Assembly (NCBI RefSeq): GCF_900155965.1
Contig: NZ_FTMG01000007.1
Span: 124,001-188,000, forward strand
Direction of reading: 5' to 3'
DNA from: Mucilaginibacter lappiensis
Lineage (GTDB): Bacteria > Bacteroidota > Bacteroidia > Sphingobacteriales > Sphingobacteriaceae
DNA: 64,000 bases
Shown here: positions 7,964 through 17,900 of the stretch, one piece after another
How positions within the stretch are numbered: the first letter of the stretch is position 1
Layout: the number at the start of each line of letters is the position of its first letter
The notes under the pieces: generated by a model
Databases searched by the model: none
The model's input: only the letters and a program-made list of their open reading frames with translations
Told to the model about the DNA's origin: nothing
Made by a program: the position numbers and the translations under genes

Positions 7964-8786
7964 TGAATTATCGATTGGAAACACTTTTTCCTTTTTTGTA
8001 AGCAGATAAGCTTCGGATGTAACCGGGAAAGAACTGCCTGATAGGTTACAAAAGTGGGTTTACATGGTTTATACTTTTCATGGTTAACATTGATTTATTA
8101 AATTGAAAATCAATTAATTATGAAATTTTATGTCCAATTTATGTTAACCGACTTTTTATAGTTTTTGTCTTCTCAATACCTGTCCCCGATAGAGGTAATA
8201 GTCCATAAAAAAACAGTGGTTCAAAAAAGGTGTTATGTTGATTCCTATGATAAAAGCAAAAGATTTTGATAAGGGGCCTAAGAAAGTCATTTTTAATTCC
8301 CTCACCACGGGAGGGGCAATGTCATTAAGTTAAGGGGAAACGCAAAAGCAATTCCGCAAAAGCCCCCTCTAAACGGCGAAGCCCTCATGTAATAATCTCC
8401 CCCGGAAGGGGAGACTTAGCTTCAATTTTTTAAAGTCCTCCCTACCGGGGAGGATTTAGGGGGGCTCCATGTGCTTAACTTAATGACATTGCCCCTTCCC
8501 AAGGGAAGGAATCACACAGGGCTCTGGCTCTTTTGATGGATGGCATGCTGCTCCGTCGAAGGGTGCCAATAATACCAATGCAGGCCACCTCTACATTAAC
8601 ACTACAAAAACCTTCAAACAAACTTACTACCGTTAAAAATCGATATATACCTCCACTACAAACAAAACATTTACCCTTTATATTAAAATGTTTTTTAAAT
8701 TACCTTTTTAATCCAATTACCGAGCTCACCTTGTACTGCCGGTTTTATAAAACATTTTAAAATACCCTTCGGGGAAAGCTTTGTTG
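7964..8786. other. 823-bp intergenic region holding a mobile-like repeat
   Basis: No convincing gene: the only open frame (8533-8760) lacks a recognisable product and has unusual composition. The centre (8258-8530) is a composite repeat found again near 61485-61830, containing the 175-bp terminal-inverted-repeat element at 8317-8491. The last 250 nt before the sensor gene are AT-rich and must hold its promoter; no exact -7 element was picked out. Confidence 0.6.
8317..8491 (+). mobile_element. 175-bp MITE-like element with 18-bp perfect terminal inverted repeats, copy 1
   Basis: Begins CAATGTCATTAAGTTAAG and ends with its exact reverse complement. The inside carries further palindromes: CTCCCCCGGAAGGGGAG, TCCTCCCTACCGGGGAGGA, and AGCCCCC pairing with GGGGGCT, so a transcript would fold almost end to end. 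No coding capacity. A second copy (61621-61796, 176 bp) is in the opposite orientation. Small size, perfect terminal repeats and no transposase are what define a MITE; no target-site duplication could be identified. Confidence 0.75.
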
Positions 8787-11705
8787 ATGAAGAAAATCAT
8801 ACTATTGATTATTATTTGCCATGCTTTAGTTTTTGCAGCTGCGGCACAAACTACCATTGGTATACCCGCCATTAAAAACTACACGCATACCGATTACAAT
8901 GCCAGTACCGAGGTATGGGATGTAAAGCAGGACCGTAATGGCATCCTTTATTTTGCCAATAACGACGGACTTTTAACTTTTGACGGCAGCTATTGGAAAA
9001 TATATCCCCTACCCAACAAAGGCACCATCAAGGCTTTAGCCATTGACCCTGATGGAAAGATATTTGTTGGCGGGCAGGACGAGATAGGCTACTTTTTTCC
9101 CGATGCAAACGGTATCCTGAAATATCATTCCATTAAACACCTCATGCCGCAAAAGGCCAGACAGTTTGCCGATATATGGAGCATTGTGCTGTTTAAAAAC
9201 GAGGTATTCTTCCGCACCATTGAGTGTGTTTTTGAATATAATAACAACGAGATCAAAACATTCGATGCACCCGGCGGCTGGCGCTTGTTATCAAAAGCGG
9301 GGTCACAACTTTTTGCCGAGGATAAGGATGAAGGACTGATGTTTTTTAAGGATTATCAATGGCAGCCCTGTCGTACCCAGTTACAAACTGCCAGTCTGCA
9401 CATTACCGGGGTGATGGATTATAACCGCGATACGGTGCTGCTTACTACGTTGAAACAAGGTTTGTTTTTATTCACCGGATCAACCTTAATAAAAAAACCT
9501 ACCGCCATTGACCCTATTTTACAAAACGACCTGGTTAACTGCGCCAAAAAAATAGGCGATGATCGCTATGCCATAGGTACCAAAGCCCGTGGTTTGATCA
9601 TTATTGATGGCAAAGGAAACGTGGTAGAAAGGTTTTCGAATAACGAAGGGCTGCAAAATAACAACGTATTAGGCCTCCTGCTTGACCGCGACAAGAACCT
9701 GTGGCTCGGCTTGGAAAGCGGCATTGATTTCATTAACTATAACACATCAGTTAAACGTATTTATGCCAACAAGGATAACCAGTTAAAAAGCAATGCGGTA
9801 AGTGTGTTTAACAACAAGCTGTTCATCGGTACCTCAAACGGACTATACAACGTTCCGCTTGATGCCCGGCAAAATGATATCAGCAACAATAAGGGTGTAT
9901 TTACGGAAGTGGAAAATACCAAGGGCCAGGTATGGAGCCTCCGCGAAATAAACCACAACCTGTTGGTTGGGCACGAGGATGGCGCTTTAGTAGTTGATTA
10001 TAACCGTGTAAAACAGATCACCAACCGGGAAGGTGCCTGGAGGTTTCTGCCTATTCCTTCTTCGCATGATATTATAGCCGGAACTTATACCGGCTTGCAA
10101 TTGATCAAAAACAATGGCAATGATTTCACAGCTGGCGCTAAAATGGAAGCCTTGTATGAATCGTTACCTACGTTGGCGAAAGACAATGACGATCATGTGA
10201 TATGGGCCTCGCACTCCTACCGGGGCGTTTATAAGATACAGCTATCTGCCGACAGAAGGAAGATCATCCGCTATACCCAATATACTGATCGTAACGGTTT
10301 GCCTTCGGTAATGAATAATCATGTTTATTTTCTTCGGGGCAAGGTTCTGGTAGCTACGGAGAAGGGTGTGTATGAATATAATAACCGTCAAAATAAATTT
10401 GCACCATCGGCATTTTACAAACCGGCTTTGGGCAATACCTACATAGAACATTTAACTGCCGATTCTACAGGTAATATCTGGTTTATCAGTAATCAGCGGG
10501 TTGGGGTTATAGATTTTAGTAAACCATCAAGCAGCCAGCCCTACACGGTGATCTACTTTCCTGAGCTGGCCGGACAAACTGTGAAGGGTGCCGGTTACAT
10601 TTATCCGTATGATAAGGAAAACATTTTCATAGGTTCCAACAATGGCGTATTTCATTTAAATTACAGGCAATATGTTCAGTCAGAAACTAAGCTAAATGTG
10701 TTACTAACCACCGTAAAAGCTATTGCCGAAAAGGACAGTTTGATATTTGGCGGTTACTTTATGAAGGATAACGACGTGGCTGGTGTTCAAGGTAAAAAAC
10801 AGATCGTTACTTTATCCAACCACTGGAACTCTTTTCATTTTGAATACTCTTCTACCCTGTTTGCGCAAAAAAGCAATGAGGAGTTTTCCTACAAGCTAGA
10901 AGGCTTTGATAGCGAGTGGTCAAAATGGTCGGTAAAAACCGAGAAGGACTATACAAATTTACCTTATGGTCGATATACTTTTTCCGTAAGGGTACGTAAC
11001 AACCTGGGCAATGCCTCTACCCCGGTTAGTTATACCTTTGTGGTAGATCCGGCCTGGTACCAAACTACCTGGGCCTATCTTTTTTATCTTTTACTGGTAG
11101 TTTTCGCCATTTATTTAGCGATGAAAGAACAGCGAAAACGCTTCGATCTACACCAGCAAAAACATGAGGAAGAACAACGCCGCCTGAGTTATCTGCACAG
11201 CCTGGAGCTTGACAGGAACGAGAAAGAGATCATGGCCCTGAAAAATAACAACCTGGAATCGGAATTAAACTATAAAAACAAGGAGCTGGCCACCATTACC
11301 ATGCACCTGGTGGAGCGCGGCCGTATCCTGCTCAATATTCGCGAAGAGCTGGTAGCGGCCATTAAAAAAGTAAACATGCCCGATTTGACCCACGAATTCC
11401 GGAATGTTTTTAAACTGGTAACCGATACCGAAAAAAAGGACGACGACTGGAACCATTTCGCCATTTACTTTGACCAGGTACATAACAATTTTCTTTCCAT
11501 CATGAAAACCCGGTTCCCCGGGCTTAGCCCCACCGACCTGAAATTATGTGCCTATCTACGGCTTAACCTTACCTCTAAAGAAATAGCGCAGCTCATGAAC
11601 ATTTCGCTCAAGGGCGTCGAGATCAGCCGGTATCGTGTGCGTAAAAAACTGGGCTTAGCTACGGAGGTAAATTTGTATGATTTTTTGATTGATATAACGA
11701 AGTAA
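8787..11705 (+). CDS. Two-component-type sensor: propeller, triple-Tyr domain, transmembrane helix, LuxR-type HTH
   Basis: 972 residues from the ATG at 8787 (two TTG codons precede it). A signal peptide (residues 1-21, ending AAAAQ) is followed by repeated two-component-regulator propeller blades (about 25-640), a triple-tyrosine (Y_Y_Y) domain (about 695-755; FSYKLEGFDSEWSKW, LPYGRYTFSVRVRN), one transmembrane helix (about 761-780), a coiled coil rich in E, K and L (785-860) and a C-terminal HTH (about 910-960; TSKEIAQLMNISLKGVEISRYRVRKKLGL). There is no histidine kinase or receiver domain, so a periplasmic signal would pass through the membrane directly to a DNA-binding domain. It is a candidate regulator for the neighbouring glycan genes, possibly through the direct-repeat operators; that link is inference. 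Confidence 0.88.
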   Translation: MKKIILLIIICHALVFAAAAQTTIGIPAIKNYTHTDYNASTEVWDVKQDRNGILYFANNDGLLTFDGSYWKIYPLPNKGTIKALAIDPDGKIFVGGQDEIGYFFPDANGILKYHSIKHLMPQKARQFADIWSIVLFKNEVFFRTIECVFEYNNNEIKTFDAPGGWRLLSKAGSQLFAEDKDEGLMFFKDYQWQPCRTQLQTASLHITGVMDYNRDTVLLTTLKQGLFLFTGSTLIKKPTAIDPILQNDLVNCAKKIGDDRYAIGTKARGLIIIDGKGNVVERFSNNEGLQNNNVLGLLLDRDKNLWLGLESGIDFINYNTSVKRIYANKDNQLKSNAVSVFNNKLFIGTSNGLYNVPLDARQNDISNNKGVFTEVENTKGQVWSLREINHNLLVGHEDGALVVDYNRVKQITNREGAWRFLPIPSSHDIIAGTYTGLQLIKNNGNDFTAGAKMEALYESLPTLAKDNDDHVIWASHSYRGVYKIQLSADRRKIIRYTQYTDRNGLPSVMNNHVYFLRGKVLVATEKGVYEYNNRQNKFAPSAFYKPALGNTYIEHLTADSTGNIWFISNQRVGVIDFSKPSSSQPYTVIYFPELAGQTVKGAGYIYPYDKENIFIGSNNGVFHLNYRQYVQSETKLNVLLTTVKAIAEKDSLIFGGYFMKDNDVAGVQGKKQIVTLSNHWNSFHFEYSSTLFAQKSNEEFSYKLEGFDSEWSKWSVKTEKDYTNLPYGRYTFSVRVRNNLGNASTPVSYTFVVDPAWYQTTWAYLFYLLLVVFAIYLAMKEQRKRFDLHQQKHEEEQRRLSYLHSLELDRNEKEIMALKNNNLESELNYKNKELATITMHLVERGRILLNIREELVAAIKKVNMPDLTHEFRNVFKLVTDTEKKDDDWNHFAIYFDQVHNNFLSIMKTRFPGLSPTDLKLCAYLRLNLTSKEIAQLMNISLKGVEISRYRVRKKLGLATEVNLYDFLIDITK

Positions 11706-11713
11706 ATTAAAAT

Positions 11714-11806
11714 ATGTCATTGCGAGGAGGAACGACGAAGCAATCTCGTAGCTATTCTTACCGACGAGAACGCGAGGAGATTGCCACGCTGTGCTCGCAA
11801 TGACAT
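11714..11806. repeat. REP-like palindrome, family A
   Basis: Begins ATGTCATTGCGAGGAGGAAC and ends with GTGCTCGCAATGACAT; the arms also pair through GAAGCAATCTCG and CGAGGAGATTGCC. It fills the gap between the convergent sensor gene and the tandem redoxin gene. A full second copy in the other orientation is at 53764-53852 and a half copy at 43704-43736. Confidence 0.8.
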
Positions 11807-11813
11807 AGTTCAG

Positions 11814-12938
11814 TTACTTATAAATCCTCCCCATCGTAGGATCATCCCAAATGATCTTTTTAAGTTCTTCGGGATTGATGATGCCTTGTTTACCGTAAAC
11901 AACTTTACCATCCGGATCAACCAGCATGGTGTACGGCAGCGCGCCATCCCACTTCGGGTCAACGGCTTCAATCATTTTGTATTTATCATCGCCGGTATAA
12001 ATGTAGTTGGGGCCAGATGCCTGTTTGCCGTTCAAAAAACTCAGGGCTTTATCCTTGCGCGATGGATCATCGGCGCTGATAGTCACCAGTTCCAGTCCAC
12101 GGTCGCGATACAGGTGCATGATAGTTACCAGTTCTGGAAATTCCGCTACACAAGGGCCGCACCAGGTGGCCCATAAGTTAATCAATCTTAGCTTATCACT
12201 TTTGTTTTTTACCAGGTTAGCAATACCTGTTGCATCAATGGTGTCCAGTTTTACGGGCTCATTGGCCCAGGTTACGGCAGCTTTCTGGATCCAGTCCTGT
12301 TTTTCGGCCCATTTGATGGAGCAGCCAAAGGTTTTGGTTACCGGAGTAGCTACTTCTTTACCTGCCAATACCGCATCTATAGCGTTGCGGGCATCTAAAG
12401 ATCGGGGTGTTTTGGCCGGATTCTCCATATCGTCAATGCGACCGTTGTAGCGCAATTTCCTGTCCTTATCAAATATAAAAATGTGCGGCGTAGCCACCGG
12501 ACCGTATTTATTACTGGTGATTTCCGTTGCACCATCATACAAATAGGGGAAATTAAAGTGCCGGTCTTTGGCACGTACCTTCATATCGGCAAAAGAATCG
12601 CCCAGATCACTGTAACCCAATTCATCCAAACGCAAGGAGGCAGGGTTGTTCGGATTGATAGCCACTACTTTTACACCTTTAGGCGCATAATCGCTGGTCA
12701 GTTTCACCAGCCTATCCTCATAGGCTTGCGATGTTGGGCAATGGTTGCATATAAACACCACAACCAACACCTTGGCATCTTTGAACGACTGCAATGTATA
12801 TGTCTTGCCGTCGATACCTGGCAAACTAAAATCGGGTGCTGTGACGCCTATAGCCAAGGTAGTATGGGTTACCTGTGCAAAGGTAAATTGCGACAATAAC
12901 ATTAAAGCAACCAGGATTATCAAATCATTTTTTTTCAT
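11814..12938 (-). CDS. Tandem thioredoxin-fold protein (redoxin plus TlpA-like)
   Basis: 374 residues with a signal peptide (residues 1-22). The first domain (about 28-195) is an AhpC/TSA-redoxin fold starting APDFSLPGIDGKTYTL, with CNHC at residues 64-67 and the cis-Pro segment VATPH. The second (about 225-374) is a TlpA/ResA-like thioredoxin with the classic WCGPC (Cys260 and Cys263) and a LPYT cis-Pro segment. An isolated Cys206 lies in the linker. The protein probably performs thiol-disulfide exchange in the periplasm; two redox centres in one chain may relay electrons. It follows the GH9 gene by 16 nt and is probably cotranscribed with it, though a functional tie to GH9 is not obvious. 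Confidence 0.85.
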   Translation of the reverse strand: MKKNDLIILVALMLLSQFTFAQVTHTTLAIGVTAPDFSLPGIDGKTYTLQSFKDAKVLVVVFICNHCPTSQAYEDRLVKLTSDYAPKGVKVVAINPNNPASLRLDELGYSDLGDSFADMKVRAKDRHFNFPYLYDGATEITSNKYGPVATPHIFIFDKDRKLRYNGRIDDMENPAKTPRSLDARNAIDAVLAGKEVATPVTKTFGCSIKWAEKQDWIQKAAVTWANEPVKLDTIDATGIANLVKNKSDKLRLINLWATWCGPCVAEFPELVTIMHLYRDRGLELVTISADDPSRKDKALSFLNGKQASGPNYIYTGDDKYKMIEAVDPKWDGALPYTMLVDPDGKVVYGKQGIINPEELKKIIWDDPTMGRIYK

Positions 12939-12954
12939 ACTCTTCCTCAGCTAA

Positions 12955-14784
12955 TTATTCATGTATGGCTACAGCCAATAAGTACCAGGCGGTGTGCGGC
13001 AGCCATTGCTCGGCCCAGCGCCAGTCGTAATCTTTATGGATCTGTGCATAGGATAAATTAAAATCGATATCATTTTCGTCATTCAGGCCCCCGGTAACAC
13101 CGTTTACAATACCGCCGGGAGCGTTGGTATACTCAAACGTACCAAAGAAACCGTACGCCGGGTTATTGTGTCCGGTACCCTGCAGCATACTGGCATCAAA
13201 AGGGTTCAAGCCCAAAATCCAGTTCAACTGATCAACCGCGAAAGTTTCCAGCTGATCATGATAGGCTTTATCATCGGCAAATAAACCGGCAGCCAATCGT
13301 GCGGCTGTAGCCATAGAAGATAGGCGGGCATTTTCACCTTGCCACCATGGTGAGGCATCACTGCCCTGCGGAAAGAAGAACGATGTACGCCTGTTGCCCA
13401 AGGTATCCTGCACCAATTGGCGACTGTAGCCGAACGGATTATTGACCTCATGGGTCACCTTCAACTCAAAATCAAATGATGCTTTGATGGCTTTTTTGAT
13501 AGATGCCTGCATGGCTTGGTCAGCATAAGGATAATAATAGATCAAACTGGTAACAGGCAGACCCGCGTCCGAAGGGTGAAAGAATGGCCTGTCGGTACTA
13601 TCTGCCTTCCAATAGTTCTGATAGTTTTTCCAGGCAGATAGCCGGCTTAACAGGTTATTAGCCCTTTTGGTCGCTGCTGTTAAATATTCCGGCTTTTTGG
13701 TGGCCTTATATAGTTCGGTGGCAGCGCTTAGGGCGCAATAATCATCTAAAATATTCTCGCGGCTATCAAAAGTCATCAGCTTATTGTTGGCTTCCAGAAA
13801 TTGGAAAGCGTTTTCAGCGGCCTGTAAGTATTGTTCGCTGGTAAAGTCACCATTTACTTTGAAAGTTGATGCCATGGCCAACGCGGCAATGGCCATACCC
13901 CCACCCGAGCGATAGCTGGTTTGATAGCGGTGCCAGTCCTTATTTGCTGAACTATTGCTAAAGGGCTGATCTTTGGTTTGTTTGATACGATAGGACGCGT
14001 CTTCAGCGCGGATCACCCTATCCTTAGCCAGCTTACCCGGACCGGGTGCCGATACCGATCGGTAAAAAGAACCATTTTTTGCCTGCATCCGCACCAGGTA
14101 ATCGGCTCCATAAATAGCTTCATCCAAAATACGGCGGTTGATCTGCCTGAAATCGGTAGTTGTTTTTTTATCGAGGATCTCTTTAGTTTTCAACAAGCTC
14201 CATACCACCAGTGGTATCTGCTGCGGATTAAAATAATTGGAGAAAGACAAATGCGAAAAATGTTTGCCATAATCGCCGGTAGCATCATACCAACCACCAT
14301 GGGCATCAATAGTGTTCTGGGTTCTGCCAGCCAGCAATAAATGGTGATCGGCCTTATCAATTTCGCCGGCACTGCGCTGCCCTTTAAAGTAATACACTAC
14401 ATCTGATAGCGTAGCCTGCTCCAATACATTCTTCCCGATTTTAAATGGATAGGAACTGATTCTCTTGCCGGCTAACGCCACCTCAATGTGGTAAGTACCA
14501 TCTGTATTGAACCCGCTAAAATCGAGTGTATAAAATTCGTATTTTTTCCACCCTGCCACTTTACCACTATAAACCGGTTTGCCAGAAAGTACTACTTTAC
14601 CATCTGCGTCAATTAATTGGAACGTTGTGATGGGGTACGCCTTGTCTGTCACCACGATGGCTTTTTTGGCTTTGGTGTCTTCATAACCTACCTGGTTGGC
14701 TACTATTTTAACTTGTTGGGCAAAAGCCACAGTCGGGAACAGAGCCAGTAGAAAGATTAGGAAACGGTATGTTGTTTTATTCAT
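12955..14784 (-). CDS. GH9 family glycoside hydrolase with N-terminal Ig-like domain
   Basis: 609 residues. A signal peptide (residues 1-22) precedes a cellulase N-terminal Ig-like domain (about 24-110; VKIVANQVGYEDTKAKKAIV) and a GH9 (alpha/alpha)6 barrel. Diagnostic motifs are GGWYDATGDYGKH, which carries the catalytic-base aspartates, WWQGENARL, LNPFDASMLQGTGHNNPAYG and NDENDIDFNLSYAQ near the C-terminus with the acid region. GH9 members include endoglucanases and exo-acting glucosaminidases, so cellulose is not the only possible substrate; in this amino-sugar setting a chitosan- or glucosamine-directed activity is worth testing. The tandem redoxin gene follows within 16 nt. Confidence 0.9.
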   Translation of the reverse strand: MNKTTYRFLIFLLALFPTVAFAQQVKIVANQVGYEDTKAKKAIVVTDKAYPITTFQLIDADGKVVLSGKPVYSGKVAGWKKYEFYTLDFSGFNTDGTYHIEVALAGKRISSYPFKIGKNVLEQATLSDVVYYFKGQRSAGEIDKADHHLLLAGRTQNTIDAHGGWYDATGDYGKHFSHLSFSNYFNPQQIPLVVWSLLKTKEILDKKTTTDFRQINRRILDEAIYGADYLVRMQAKNGSFYRSVSAPGPGKLAKDRVIRAEDASYRIKQTKDQPFSNSSANKDWHRYQTSYRSGGGMAIAALAMASTFKVNGDFTSEQYLQAAENAFQFLEANNKLMTFDSRENILDDYCALSAATELYKATKKPEYLTAATKRANNLLSRLSAWKNYQNYWKADSTDRPFFHPSDAGLPVTSLIYYYPYADQAMQASIKKAIKASFDFELKVTHEVNNPFGYSRQLVQDTLGNRRTSFFFPQGSDASPWWQGENARLSSMATAARLAAGLFADDKAYHDQLETFAVDQLNWILGLNPFDASMLQGTGHNNPAYGFFGTFEYTNAPGGIVNGVTGGLNDENDIDFNLSYAQIHKDYDWRWAEQWLPHTAWYLLAVAIHE

Positions 14785-14876
14785 GAATTGGGTATTAAAT
14801 GTGTTATATAAATTTATAAAAACAATTGCACGGTTTTAAAGCGTTGGCCCGTGCGATTCCTTACCCTGGGAGTGTA

Positions 14877-14918
14877 GGGAGGGGTTTATTCGTGATACAG
14901 GTCGTATAAACCCCTCCC
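14877..14918. repeat. Intergenic palindrome GGGAGGGGTTTATNCG
   Basis: Inverted repeat GGGAGGGGTTTATTCG ... CGTATAAACCCCTCCC (one mismatch), followed by CCCCTTCCCGAGGGAGGGAA at 14940. The same words occur near 61565-61615, next to the second MITE copy. Between the pectate-lyase-like gene and GH9, where it may also weaken read-through. Confidence 0.6.
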
Positions 14919-14977
14919 TGCCATTACACATATCAGCGTGCCCCTTCCCGAGGGAGGGAATTTAACTGCGCGTTATA

Positions 14978-17900
14978 TCAATCAATAGCCACCGAATACA
15001 AAGCGTTATGTCCGGTAACGTACAACGTTTTCCCATCTGTACTAAAAGCAAGGGAAGTAGGGCGTTCGGGCACTTTGATCACGCCAATCTGCTTGCCAGC
15101 GCTATCGTACTCGTAAACCTGTCCATCGGCTATATACACATTCCCCTTTGCGTCAACCGCCGAATCAAATTCACCACGTTCGGCAAAATATTTCAGATCG
15201 CTCAGATAGCCATCGGCACTTACGTTGAGCTGTACCGTACGCTTATCATATTCATCGGTAGTATAAACCGGTTTGCCAGGATAAGCAGCAACCAAGGTGC
15301 TTGAACGGGCCAGGTCATATACCGCCGGTATAATGGTAACTCCATCGGGCGCTACCCAGCACTCGGTGGCTTTATTAACGGATACGGTATTAAAATCATG
15401 AAAATCGCGCCAGCGGTGTGCCGGGTAAAGTGCCTGGTAAATAGTTTTGTCGGTTGGCATAGCTTCTTTCTTCAGCAATTTGATACTCTCGTCGGGTTTG
15501 TCGGTATTTACCGAGTACACCAAACTACCAAAGCCCGAGTTACCCCAACCGCTAAAGGAAGTCCCCCCAGCATCTGGTGGATTATTAAATATTTCGGGCT
15601 TACCATCAATTAAATAGCCGGGTTTGGGTACATATTTAAATACTACCAGCAGATTATCATTCTTATCGCAAGCCAGTGAAAGCGGTTCCCAGGGATAATC
15701 GGCCGGTAGACTAATGGTTTTTGTATTGACATCCCATTTATAAATTCGACGCATCCGGGCTTCGCTAAAATAGGCGTTACCCTTGCTATCCGTACAAAGG
15801 CTATTAGCAAATTCAAAACCCGAGGCCAGCTTTTGTACATTGCCCTGAGCAGGTTGCTCGCTGGTTGTTGTAGCACTGTTAATCACCAAACGCGTAAACT
15901 CCCAGGGACGAACAGTAACATTGGTACCGATATCATATAGCGGATCGGTAGTGGTATATTTGATCTGGCTGTAATTATGCACATTGAGCAATTCTACGTT
16001 TTTGTTGTTCCAGCTGCGGATGGAGTATGGATAAGGCTTATTGACCCTGATCACCCTAAACATATACAGGTTGGCGAAAGTCATATCCGCACAATTCTCC
16101 AGTTCCAGCGGCTGGCATTCGGTGCTTTCCCGGCTCTCCTCTTCCAGTTGCAGGGCGTATACTTTCCAGTTGCTTACTTGATTAAAACGCACTTCGTTGC
16201 GTACATGGTGCTCTACCGATAAGGCGTAAATACGCCCTGGCGTGCTGGTATTGGAAACATAAGCCCCGGCAGTAGCATAGGTATTAGCGCTCCAGATATT
16301 TTTAAACGTGCCGCCACCGCCATCGGTTATCCAAAGGCTCCAGTATTGAGTGTCCCACATATCACTGTCATTACCCTTATACAAACCCGGACCTGTTTGC
16401 TCTCCCGGCTTGTTCATACCACCATGGCCGCCCAAAAATTTCACATCGTTCAGGTAGGAATTTTCACCGGCCATCCATTTGCAGGCTACAGCTCTCGGGT
16501 TGATACGACCTGAGGATAAACCTATACCGGTGACAATATTGCTGCCGCCCTTGCTCGTTTCGATCATCGGCACAGGTCCGCCAAAACCTCCGAAGGCCTG
16601 TGTATTATCTTTCAGCAAGATCTGTGTAGCAATAGGATTCAAACCGATCAGCACCGTATTTGGCTTTAGTTTTAAAGTTTCGGTGATTCGATATTTTCCC
16701 GATGGCACATAAATAGCAAGGTATTTGTCAATAGCATCCTGTATGGCTTTGGTATCATCCGTTTCGCCATCACCTTTGGCACCCAGTGTTTGCAGGTTAG
16801 CCCAGGTACCTATCGCCGGAAAATCCGGAATGTCTTTTTTGGCTGGCGGCGGGAAGGCCGACAATGGTTGAATTTCCTTTATGGTTTTATATACCGGGTC
16901 AGTCTTCAGGTTATCCATCTGCAAACCGTATATAAAGTTTTTTACTTTGTAGATGGCGCCTCCGCCTGCTGTTGTTGTTTTGCTACGGCGATAGCTGGCC
17001 AGTACCTTTACATCGCGGCAATCCACATTGCGCAGGCTGATCTGGTTAAAGGCATTATCCTCATTACTGATGATAACAGCCGGACCGGTCACATGGTCAA
17101 ACCTGCTATCCTCCACAAGTAATTTTTCATGATAATTAGGGTGGATCTCGATCACCGTAGGCACATTTTTTACGTGCATCCGCACAATGGTTAAGCCGGC
17201 CTCCTGGGTACTGATGGCAGCTTTACGCTGACCTTCAAAATAGGTATCCACCATCATAAACTGCCAGCCGGGGGACGGTTTGGTGGTCAGGATGCCATAA
17301 TCACCGTTAAAAAAACGGACGTCCTCCATCTCATTACCCACATCAAACATGCCCGCCTTGCCCTTACCCGCATCAATATCGGCATGGGCTATAAAACTAT
17401 GCTGGGCATAATGTGTGCGCAATGCCACCGCCACGGGATTACCATCCTCTATTTTCAGATTGATATTAGAGAGCGCACTATAGAAGGTAGATGCTCCCGC
17501 GTCAGATACCTCTTCGCCCGGTTTGGATATATTATTTACAAACCAGAACATATATTTAGCGTTGCCCTTATCCGTGGTATCAGCCACCTGGAAACCCGGC
17601 GATTTTTTGGCCAATATAATAACCGGACGATTTTTACCATAACCTATCAGGCGGATGGCCCGTGGCACAAATATGGTTTTACTGATCAAGTATTTTCCTT
17701 CGGGAATAAACAGCACGCCAAAATTATTTTTATCCTTCAGGTCTTTGATGGCTTGTTGCAAAGCATCAGATACATCGGTTTTCCCATCAGCTTTAATAGG
17801 ATATTTATCGGGAGTAAAGTAAACCGCTTCTTGATCATCCAAACGTTGCTGATAAAATGACCTGGCGGCTCCAAATGGCACATCCGGCTTTTGGGCAAAG

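Noticed and set aside
8533..8760. 75-residue plus-strand frame before the sensor gene
   Set aside because: No recognisable domain, starts inside repeat sequence and covers the sensor gene promoter region.
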